From Clostridia bacterium (lineage in GTDB: Bacteria > Bacillota > Clostridia > Oscillospirales > CAG-272), in contig JAGALS010000010.1 in NCBI GenBank assembly GCA_017625065.1, positions 1-53,805 on the forward strand: a stretch of 53,805 bases of DNA, read 5' to 3'. Position 1 is the first letter of the stretch. Each line of letters begins with the position of its first letter. Both the position numbers and the translations under genes were made by a program. The notes beneath the pieces were generated by a model. The model had not been told where the DNA came from. It worked only from the letters and a program-made list of their open reading frames with translations, and ran no database searches. Below are positions 9,201 to 16,357 of this stretch, one piece after another.

Positions 9201-9878
9201 ATGTTTTCATTGCTACTCTCGCTTCTTTTGAATGCTGTTCATTTTTTGCTTGGCATCGGAACGCCCCAAAGCTTTCCCCCGCCCCTTTCCGCTGCGGAGG
9301 AGGAAGCTGCATTTCTTGCCAAACGTGAGGGAGACGATACTGCAAGGGAAAAATTGATCCTGCATAATCTGCGACTCGTCTCTCACGTTGTCAGAAAGTA
9401 TTACAGCACCGCTAAAAACCAAGAGGATCTGGTGTCGATCGGCAGTATCGGTCTTGTCAAGGCAGTTGACTCCTTTAACCCCGAAAACGGCACCCGTTTT
9501 GCCACTTATGCCGCAAAATGCATTCAAAACGAGATCCTGATGCACTTCCGTTCGCAGAAAAAACTATCGGCTGAGGTTTCGATCAACGAAACCATCGACG
9601 TGGACCGCGATGGCAATCCCTTGACATACATCGACGTGATCGCGACCGAGGATAATATTGAGGAAGAAGTCGATCTGAAGGTCAAAAGCGCGATGGTGCG
9701 ACGGCTGGTCAACAGTGTTTTAGAGGAACGTGAGCGCCAGATTATCATTTTGCGATACGGGCTTGGCGGCGGCAAACCGTATACGCAACGCGAGGTCGCG
9801 CAAATGCTTGGCATTTCTCGTTCCTACGTCAGCCGCATCGAAAAGGGTGCGCTTGAGACCTTGAGAGAGCATTGCTAA
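9201..9878 (+). CDS. sigK: RNA polymerase sporulation sigma factor SigK (with pro-sequence)
   Basis: 225-residue late mother-cell sigma factor. The first 20 residues (MFSLLLSLLLNAVHFLLGIG) form the hydrophobic pro-sequence normally removed by SpoIVFB. Region 2 follows (NLRLVSHVVRKYY, EDLVSIGSIGLVKAVDSF, FATYAAKCIQNEILMHFR) and then region 4 (REVAQMLGISRSYVSRIEKGAL). The gene is continuous, so there is no skin element. GGAGGTGA lies before the ATG. A CATATAGT sequence at 9175-9182 resembles a SigE or SigK -10, but I find no convincing -35. It converges on the GH20 pair and shares a terminator with it. Confidence 0.95.
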   Translation: MFSLLLSLLLNAVHFLLGIGTPQSFPPPLSAAEEEAAFLAKREGDDTAREKLILHNLRLVSHVVRKYYSTAKNQEDLVSIGSIGLVKAVDSFNPENGTRFATYAAKCIQNEILMHFRSQKKLSAEVSINETIDVDRDGNPLTYIDVIATEDNIEEEVDLKVKSAMVRRLVNSVLEERERQIIILRYGLGGGKPYTQREVAQMLGISRSYVSRIEKGALETLREHC

Positions 9879-9925
9879 AGCAGAAAAACTCCCGTGCTTG
9901 ACACGGGAGTTTTTCTGCTTTTTAA
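9879..9925 (+). terminator. Bidirectional terminator between sigK and the GH20 genes
   Basis: An 18-base-pair perfect stem (9879-9896 with 9902-9919) around the loop CTTGA, followed by TTTT on the plus strand. It serves sigK and the convergent GH20 gene. Confidence 0.9.
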
Positions 9926-11772
9926 AGAATGTTAGCGGTCACACATTTACGCCAACCGATGATACGTATATAGGGATTTTCGCCAATTCTCGAAATAGGC
10001 AGTACAGGCTCCTCCAACTCGGGAATAGAGCTTACCTCACCCGCAAGGTACTCCTTGATGCGATCGGCGGCAGACAGCAGTCTTGCACGCAGACCACCGA
10101 TGCGAAGCTCCTGCACAGAAAAGCCGTGGGGCTTATTTTCCGCCATCCATTGTGCGCGGAACTTGACAAGGAAATCATCCAGATTGGCAACGATCACACC
10201 AACCTCGTTTTGAAGGTCAGACAGCTTTTCGCGATCCCCCGCAAGATAGGCGTTTCTCAAGCGCACGCAGAAATCGCTCTTGCGCTTCAGCACACGGCAC
10301 AGCGCCGCAAGGCTTGTATAGATATAACCAAGGGCGGGATGGTCGGCGTGCGCCAGCAATCTCTTTTCTGCATCGGCATACTGATCGCTGACGGTCGCAG
10401 GGTCCATATGCGCGTCAAGCAAGCCCTCAAGCGGATCGTTGAAGAGCAAATACTTACACGGATTATTGCGCCCTTGTGCAAATTCATTGGGGGCATCCAT
10501 CACAAGCAGATCCTCAAATCCAAGCCCAAAGCAAGCATTTGCGCGCTTTTCCAGCCAATCGGTCTCGGGCTTGCCGTGATAGCCATATTCGGCGTAAAAA
10601 AGCAGGATGGGCAAGGATGCAAAGTTACTGCATTCTCTGCCGTTATCGCCCCAAGAGGTGAGGATCCAATCCTTCATCCCATACTTTTGGCAAGCCTCAA
10701 GCTGGATCTCCGACGACTTCCAAGCGAAGCGGCTCAGCGGTGCAAAACCGTACCAGGTACAAGCGCCGCCCGCAAACATCACGTGATTGTTCGGAAACTT
10801 CAAGTGGCTCTCGACCATGTGCGCAAAGCGGTCGCGCTGCCCCTCTGTGGTGTAATAATCCCAATAGATCAGCGTGAGCCCTTCCGGCACCTTTTCCATG
10901 ACCTCCATCGGCACGTCGCCTTCGCTGACGTAGTAACGGCCGAACGCCATACTGTAAAACATATCGCTCCAGATCATGGGGCTAAGACCGTGCTTTTTGC
11001 AAAGCTCGGTCACAACGTTCAGATGCTCCAGCATGATATCCGAGCGCTTGACGATGCCGTGCAAAGCCTCATATTTGCCGCGGCCAAGGCTGTGTGCTTC
11101 GTCCATGCCCAAATTGATGCGGCGCGTACGGAAGCAGGATGCGCAGGTCTTTAGCGCGGCTTCGATAAATTCATAGGTCTTTTCTTCACCGACAAGCAGG
11201 ATATCGCCCGTGTCGGAAATACCGCTGAATTCAATGCCCCACTGCAATGCGCGCTCCAAGTGAGCAAGCGCCTGGATGCAAGGGATCAGCTCGATGCCAA
11301 GTCTGTCAGCGTAGTCGTCGAGCTCGCGTAGCTCGGTAGCGGTGTAGCGTCCGCGCATACGTCCAAAATAAGGATATTCCTTGATCTCGTAGGTGTCTTC
11401 GGTATACAGCATCATGGAATCAAAGCCCATAAGCGCCAGATAGCGAAGCTGCTTTTTGACACCCTCTACGCTCATGACCGCGTTTCGGGAGCAATCTGCC
11501 ATCAGACACAGCATGGTCTGATAATTGGTTTCGCTGACGGCATCGCCGCCGTCAAGAATACCGTTCAAATAGGAAAGCGCGCGGAAATACTCACAACGGC
11601 GCTTGTACGTGATCACGACCGTGCCGTTTTCCATGCCGATCGACAATTTCTCTCCACGCTCAACCGAAACGGGAGTTCCTTTTTTGTGCTCGGAAAGTCC
11701 CAATTGCGCGAGCACTTCCCTCGTGCCCGCGACAAGCTCCAAGGGGAGCTTGGTAAAGCAAATTCTTTTCAT
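9922..11772 (-). CDS. gcnA: GH20 beta-N-acetylhexosaminidase, GcnA-like (copy 2 of tandem pair)
   Basis: 616 residues, the size of streptococcal GcnA (GH20C). Predicted to remove terminal beta-linked GlcNAc or GalNAc by substrate-assisted catalysis. Three parts: an N-terminal GH20b-like domain (about 1-85), a TIM barrel starting near MADCSRNAVM and bearing the catalytic Asp-Glu pair in NLGMDEAH, with MLYTEDTY and IYWDYY as further pocket motifs, then an alpha-helical C-terminal domain. No signal peptide, so it acts on imported oligosaccharides. The ATG at 11772 has GAAAGG 12 bases upstream, the same layout as its paralogue 35 bases upstream in the operon; the TTG at 11784 would overlap that site. 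Confidence 0.9.
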   Translation of the reverse strand: MKRICFTKLPLELVAGTREVLAQLGLSEHKKGTPVSVERGEKLSIGMENGTVVITYKRRCEYFRALSYLNGILDGGDAVSETNYQTMLCLMADCSRNAVMSVEGVKKQLRYLALMGFDSMMLYTEDTYEIKEYPYFGRMRGRYTATELRELDDYADRLGIELIPCIQALAHLERALQWGIEFSGISDTGDILLVGEEKTYEFIEAALKTCASCFRTRRINLGMDEAHSLGRGKYEALHGIVKRSDIMLEHLNVVTELCKKHGLSPMIWSDMFYSMAFGRYYVSEGDVPMEVMEKVPEGLTLIYWDYYTTEGQRDRFAHMVESHLKFPNNHVMFAGGACTWYGFAPLSRFAWKSSEIQLEACQKYGMKDWILTSWGDNGRECSNFASLPILLFYAEYGYHGKPETDWLEKRANACFGLGFEDLLVMDAPNEFAQGRNNPCKYLLFNDPLEGLLDAHMDPATVSDQYADAEKRLLAHADHPALGYIYTSLAALCRVLKRKSDFCVRLRNAYLAGDREKLSDLQNEVGVIVANLDDFLVKFRAQWMAENKPHGFSVQELRIGGLRARLLSAADRIKEYLAGEVSSIPELEEPVLPISRIGENPYIRIIGWRKCVTANIL

Positions 11773-11807
11773 GTGTGGATCCAACCTTTCGGAAATTCAA
11801 GCCTTTT

Positions 11808-13661
11808 TCAAAGAATACAAGCGGTCAATTTTTTTCTCCAACCGTTGTAGCTGATATAGGGATTTTCGCCGATCTTCGCGACGGGCAGCACGGGCTCCTC
11901 CAATTCGGGGATCGAGCTCACCGCACCTGCAAGATATTCCTTGATGCGATCAGCGGTGGAGAGAAGTCTGGCGCGCAAAGCGCCGATACGGATCTCCTGC
12001 ACGGAAAATCCGTAGGGCTTATTTTCGGTCATCCACTGTGTGCGGAAGATTGCAAGGAAATCGTCCAGATCCGCAACGATCACGGAAACCTCGTCCGCAA
12101 GGGCTGTGAGAGCGTTGCGGTCTCCTGCAAGATACGCATTGCGCAAGCGCACGCAAAAATCGCTCTTGCGGATCAAAACATGGCAAAGGGACGCAAGCGT
12201 TTTGTAAATGTAACCAAACGTCGGATGATCAGCCAAGGCGAGCAACCTTTTCTCTGCCTTAACGTACTCTTCGGAAACAGTTGCGGGATCCATATGCGCA
12301 TCAAGCAGACCCTCAAGCGGATCGTTGAACAGCAAATACTTGCAAGGGTTGTTGCGTCCGCGCGCAAAGTCGTTGGGGGCGTCCATTGTGAGCAGATCCT
12401 CAAATCCGATGCCAAAGCAGGCATTTGCGCGCTTTTCCAACCAATCGGTGTCGGGATTGCCGTGATAGCCGTATTCGGCGTAATAAAGCAGAATAGGCAA
12501 GGACGCAAAGTTGGTGCACTCTCTGCCGTCATCTCCCCAAGAGGTGATGATCCAATCCCTCATGCCGTACTGTTGGCAAATGCCGAGCTGGATCTCAGAC
12601 GATTGCCACGAAAAACGGCTAAACGGCGCAAAGCCCGACCATCCCCAGGCGCCGCCTGCGAACATGACCTCATTATTCGGGAATTTCAAATGGCTTTCGA
12701 CCATGTGTCTAAAACGGTCGCGTCTGTCCTCAGTCGTATAATAATCCCAATAGATCAGCGTAAGCCCTTCGGGCACCTTTTCCATGACCTCCATCGGCAC
12801 GTCGCCTTCGCTGACGTAATAACGGCCATTGAACGCCATACGGTAGAACATATCGCTCCAGATCATAGGTTTAAAGTCATATTTTTTGCAAAGCTCCGTG
12901 ACAACGTTCAGATGCTCCAGCATAATATCTGAACGCTTCACAACACCGTGCAATGCTTCGTATTTGCCGCGTCCCAGATTATGCGCTTCATCCATACCAA
13001 GATTGATGCGATCGGAACGGAAGCAGGATGCACACGATTTCAGCGCGGCCTCAATAAATTCATAGGTCTTTTCTTCACCAACAAGCAAAATGCCCTCTGT
13101 ATCAGTGATGCCGCCAAACTCAATGCCCCACTGCAAAGCGCGCTCCAAATGTGCAAGCGCCTGAATACAGGGGATCAGCTCAATGCCAAGATTGTAGGCA
13201 TAATCGTCAAGCTCGCGCAGCTCCTCATGGGTGTAACGTCCACGCATACGGCCAAAATACGGATATTCTTCGATCTCGTAGGTATCCTCGGTGTACAGCA
13301 TCATCGAATCAAAGCCCATCAAAGCCAGATAGCGCAGCTCTCTTTTAACGCCTTCAACACTCATTACCGCGTTGCGGGAGCAGTCTGCCATCAGACACAG
13401 CATAGTCTGATAGTTCGTTTCGCTCACAGCCTCGCCGCCGTCAAGAATGCCGTTCAGATAGGAAAGTGCGCGGAAATATTCGCAACGGCGCTTATATGTA
13501 ATGCAAACCGTGCCGTTTTCCATGCCGATGGAGAGCTTTTCGCCCTGCTCGACCGCAATGGGCGTTCCCTTTTTGTGCTCGGAAAGTCCAAGCTGGGCAA
13601 GCACTTCCTTGGTGCCGGCAACAAGCTCCAAGGGGAGCTTTGTAAAGCAAATTTTCTTCAT
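11808..13661 (-). CDS. gcnA: GH20 beta-N-acetylhexosaminidase, GcnA-like (copy 1 of tandem pair)
   Basis: 617 residues, collinear with the next gene and about 90% identical to it over the first 240 residues by eye; both keep GMDEAH. It is the promoter-proximal copy, with TTGACT-N17-TATAAT at 13700-13728 and AGGATC near the ATG. The differences cluster in loops around the sugar pocket: the AFAGGACTWYGFAPLSRFAW type region of copy 2 is AFAGGAWGWSGFAPFSRFSW-like here. This suggests diversified linkage or aglycone preference. Same cytoplasmic exo-hexosaminidase role inferred. Confidence 0.9.
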   Translation of the reverse strand: MKKICFTKLPLELVAGTKEVLAQLGLSEHKKGTPIAVEQGEKLSIGMENGTVCITYKRRCEYFRALSYLNGILDGGEAVSETNYQTMLCLMADCSRNAVMSVEGVKRELRYLALMGFDSMMLYTEDTYEIEEYPYFGRMRGRYTHEELRELDDYAYNLGIELIPCIQALAHLERALQWGIEFGGITDTEGILLVGEEKTYEFIEAALKSCASCFRSDRINLGMDEAHNLGRGKYEALHGVVKRSDIMLEHLNVVTELCKKYDFKPMIWSDMFYRMAFNGRYYVSEGDVPMEVMEKVPEGLTLIYWDYYTTEDRRDRFRHMVESHLKFPNNEVMFAGGAWGWSGFAPFSRFSWQSSEIQLGICQQYGMRDWIITSWGDDGRECTNFASLPILLYYAEYGYHGNPDTDWLEKRANACFGIGFEDLLTMDAPNDFARGRNNPCKYLLFNDPLEGLLDAHMDPATVSEEYVKAEKRLLALADHPTFGYIYKTLASLCHVLIRKSDFCVRLRNAYLAGDRNALTALADEVSVIVADLDDFLAIFRTQWMTENKPYGFSVQEIRIGALRARLLSTADRIKEYLAGAVSSIPELEEPVLPVAKIGENPYISYNGWRKKLTACIL

Positions 13662-13699
13662 GTTTTGATCCTGCCTTTCGCAAAATTAAAGTCAAATTC

Positions 13700-13728
13700 A
13701 TTATATCTTTTATAAAATTAAAAGTCAA
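13700..13728 (-). promoter_or_regulatory. Promoter for the GH20 pair
   Basis: TTGACT (13723-13728), 17 bases, TATAAT (13700-13705) on the minus strand. Confidence 0.75.
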
Positions 13729-13749
13729 TAGATTTATATAAAAAACAAG

Positions 13750-13780
13750 CAAAAAAGCCCCCACACTGGGGACTTTTTTG
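13750..13780 (-). terminator. Terminator after the DUF1385 gene
   Basis: CAAAAAAG (13750-13757) pairs with CTTTTTTG (13773-13780) around CCCC-ACACT-GGGG; the lower stem provides U-runs in both directions. Confidence 0.8.
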
Positions 13781-13781
13781 T

Positions 13782-14888
13782 TTATTTTTCGGTTTCTGCT
13801 TCCTGCTCGGTCAATTGCGCTTTATCCTCTTCCGGCATAACGGCAACGAATGCCTTGATGGCACATTCGATCATATCGTCGGTGGGCTCGCGCACCGTAA
13901 TGCGCTGCAGCCACATACCGGGTGCCGAAATGATACGCGTAAAGAGATTGTCGTGCCGCCCTGCGAGCTTGAGCAGCTCATAGCCCACGCCCATCGTCAG
14001 CGGGATCAAAAGCAGCTTGATAAACGCACGGATAAAGGTATACGCGGTATCATTGATGCCTTTGATATCGGCGGGGATAAACAAACCGATCACGATGCTG
14101 ACGATCAGCATCAAAATCAGGAAAGAAGTACCGCAACGGGGGTGAAAACGGCGCTGCTTGCGTACATTTTCAACCGTCAATTCCATTCCGTTTTCATAGC
14201 AAAAAATCGTCTTGTGCTCGGCGCCGTGATACATAAACGTGCGGCGGATATCCTTCATCAACGAAACAAGCGCCATATAAGCAACCAGAATGGCGATCTT
14301 TAAAAGCCCCTCGAATACCGAACGCAAATAGCGGTTATGCGAAAGGCTTCGCGGCAAAACGTGATCCTCCAGCAAGGTGTAAAGAAAGCTTGGCAGCCAC
14401 ATAAAAAGTCCGATAGCAAGCCCGACACCAAGAACAGTTGCAATGACCATCACGGCAGCCATAGCGCCCTTTCCAAGCATACTTTGCGGCTCCTTTTGCT
14501 CAGGCTCGGTCGTTTTTTCAGCCTTCACCGCATCGTTTGTGTCCGCCTTTGCACTCTCGGCAGCTTCAACAGTTACAGTCTCTTCAGCTTCAGCGGCTTG
14601 AACTTCAAAGGTTTCATCTTTCTTTTCGGTTTCGTCAGACGGCTCTTCCATTGCGATCTCCGCTGACTTCATCAAGTATTTATAGCCCATAACCATAGAA
14701 TCGATGAAGCCGAACATGCCGCGAATGATGGGCCAACGGCAAAAGGCGGGGCGTTTTTTCTTTTGTGTCGGCTCCTCTTCAAAAAAGATCTCACCGTTCG
14801 GGCGGCGCACTGCCATAGCGCTTTTTCCCGACCCGCGCATCATAATCCCCTCCATCAGCGCCTGACCGCCAATAGAGGTCTTACGCAT
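13782..14888 (-). CDS. DUF1385 (YqhQ-like) membrane protein
   Basis: 368-residue DUF1385 protein; the family function is unknown. It opens with the signature KTSIGGQALMEGIMMRG and contains MYHGAEHKTIFCYENG and RFHPRCGTSFLI, the conserved core, with about four membrane segments from residue 155 on. Between the conserved N-terminus and the first membrane segment (about 80-135) is a low-complexity stretch rich in Glu, Ala, Thr and Lys that the usual family lacks or has shorter. AAGG lies 8 bases before the ATG at 14888. A much stronger site upstream serves a three-codon ORF (see findings). Prs lies upstream on the same strand. Confidence 0.9.
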   Translation of the reverse strand: MRKTSIGGQALMEGIMMRGSGKSAMAVRRPNGEIFFEEEPTQKKKRPAFCRWPIIRGMFGFIDSMVMGYKYLMKSAEIAMEEPSDETEKKDETFEVQAAEAEETVTVEAAESAKADTNDAVKAEKTTEPEQKEPQSMLGKGAMAAVMVIATVLGVGLAIGLFMWLPSFLYTLLEDHVLPRSLSHNRYLRSVFEGLLKIAILVAYMALVSLMKDIRRTFMYHGAEHKTIFCYENGMELTVENVRKQRRFHPRCGTSFLILMLIVSIVIGLFIPADIKGINDTAYTFIRAFIKLLLIPLTMGVGYELLKLAGRHDNLFTRIISAPGMWLQRITVREPTDDMIECAIKAFVAVMPEEDKAQLTEQEAETEK

Positions 14889-14906
14889 CGGGCAGACCTT
14901 ATCTTT

Positions 14907-14918
14907 TTATTTGCTCAT
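14907..14918 (-). CDS. Three-codon leader ORF (Met-Ser-Lys-stop) before the DUF1385 gene
   Basis: AAGGAG at about 14925-14930 precedes ATG AGC AAA TAA. The ATG is in frame with the DUF1385 start 30 bases downstream, so this is either a minimal leader ORF or an N-terminal nonsense change in an originally longer reading frame. Confidence 0.35.
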   Translation of the reverse strand: MSK

Positions 14919-14951
14919 TGATTTCTCCTTCAAACAGTATGCATACAGTTA

Positions 14952-14985
14952 GGACCGTTCCCCCCCTCGTTTGGGCGAACGGTCC
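14952..14985. repeat. GC-rich hairpin between prs and the DUF1385 gene
   Basis: GGACCGTTC (14952-14960) pairs with GAACGGTCC (14977-14985), with CCC/GGG inside. There is no U-tract on either strand, so it may be an RNA-stability or processing element rather than an intrinsic terminator. Confidence 0.5.
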
Positions 14986-15001
14986 ACTGCTGTCATATCA
15001 A

Positions 15002-16156
15002 TCACTTTTTATCGCCGGGGAAAGCGATCTTGATCTGACCGCCCTGCGTCTTCTTGTGCTTATCAAGCAGATTGTGGATCCTCTTAACGGGATCCAGCAG
15101 AGTGCTGATGGTCTCATCGTGATTGAGTGTATCGATGATGTACGCCACGTACTTGCACATATTGACCTCGACATACCACTCCTTGGAGAGCAGCTCAGGG
15201 GTACGATGCACAAAGTTCGTGGTAAAGATGCCGCTGAAGACACCCTCTTTGTATGCCTTATCAAACTTTTCAAGGCCGTCGGTAAACAGGCCGAAGGTTG
15301 CGAACGCAAAGATGCGCTTTGCGCCCTTTTCCTTGAGCTGAAGCGCAACATCAAGCAGCGATTCGCCCGAGGAGATCATATCGTCGACGATGATCACGTC
15401 CTTGCCCGCAAGATCGCGGCCCAGATATTCGTGTGCCTCGATGGGGTTTCTGCCATTGACGACCTTGGCATAATTGCGGCGCTTATAGAACATACCGATG
15501 TCGATCCCCATCACCGAGGAAAAGTACATACACCGTCCCATCGCACCTTCATCGGGAGAGATGATCATCAGATCATCCTTGTCTACCGAAACGTCGGGGA
15601 AACGGCGCAGCAATGCCTTGATCATCTGGTAGGTAGGACGCACGTCGTCAAAGCCGCAAAGCGGAACAGCGTTTTGCACACGAGGGTCGTGCGCGTCAAA
15701 GGTGATGATGTTCTTGACACCCATGGACTCCAGCTCCTGTAGCATGAGCGCGCAGTCAAGCGACTCACGGCTGGAGCGCTTGTGCTGGCGTCCCTCGTAA
15801 AGCATGGGCATGATGACGGACACACGGCGTGCCTTGCCTGCGATCGCGGCGATCACACGCTTGAGATCGGCAAAGTGATCGTCGGGGCTCATCGGAACGG
15901 TCTGACCGTACATCTTGTACGTAACACTGTAATTGAAGGGATCGCAATAGATATAAACATCGTGTCCGCGCAGGGACTGATGCAACGATGCCTTTGCCTC
16001 ACCTGTGCCGAAACGGGGGCAGGTCACGTCGACCAAAAAGGTCTCCTCACCGCCGTGGCGTCTCCATTCCTTAAGATAACTGTCAACCTGAAGCGTAAAT
16101 TGCTCCGATCCCGACATGCCAATGACACTGAGATCACCGTAAAGTGTGTCCTTCAT
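15002..16156 (-). CDS. prs: Ribose-phosphate pyrophosphokinase (PRPP synthetase)
   Basis: 384 residues, longer than the usual ~315 and of a divergent clade seen in Clostridia. It makes PRPP from ribose 5-phosphate and ATP for nucleotide, His and Trp synthesis. The PRPP-binding loop DVIIVDDMISSGESL near 255-270 is clear, as is FDAHDPRVQNAVP, the divalent-metal/ATP loop, and PMLYEGRQHKRSSRES. A C-terminal extension beyond residue 340 (DPVKRIHNLLDKHKK) is not part of the classic fold. AAAGGAGT precedes the ATG; a TATAAT lies about 60 bases further up, within 16215-16235. There is no purine operon next to it. Confidence 0.9.
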   Translation of the reverse strand: MKDTLYGDLSVIGMSGSEQFTLQVDSYLKEWRRHGGEETFLVDVTCPRFGTGEAKASLHQSLRGHDVYIYCDPFNYSVTYKMYGQTVPMSPDDHFADLKRVIAAIAGKARRVSVIMPMLYEGRQHKRSSRESLDCALMLQELESMGVKNIITFDAHDPRVQNAVPLCGFDDVRPTYQMIKALLRRFPDVSVDKDDLMIISPDEGAMGRCMYFSSVMGIDIGMFYKRRNYAKVVNGRNPIEAHEYLGRDLAGKDVIIVDDMISSGESLLDVALQLKEKGAKRIFAFATFGLFTDGLEKFDKAYKEGVFSGIFTTNFVHRTPELLSKEWYVEVNMCKYVAYIIDTLNHDETISTLLDPVKRIHNLLDKHKKTQGGQIKIAFPGDKK

Positions 16157-16357
16157 GCTATACTCCTTTGTGCGTTATAAGATTGAACGGGATGCAACTC
16201 CCTTTTATACATAGAATATTATAACATAATAAATTGGTTTTGAAAAGTACTTTTTAAGGAATTTTTCTTCTTTTGTCGAATTTCTGTCTTTTTCACAATT
16301 TTTGAACGAACCATTTTTGTATTTTGCGAAATCTGACAGATGCAGTCGATCTGTTTA

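Noticed and set aside
9201-9878. skin-type interruption of sigK
   Set aside because: The gene is one continuous frame from pro-sequence to region 4.
9898-12932. Long plus-strand frames (418 and 385 residues) opposite the two GH20 genes
   Set aside because: They resemble each other only because the GH20 genes are paralogues; the minus-strand genes have clear domains and ribosome sites.
14952-14985. Intrinsic terminator of prs
   Set aside because: Good stem but no U-tract on the minus strand; listed as a hairpin only.
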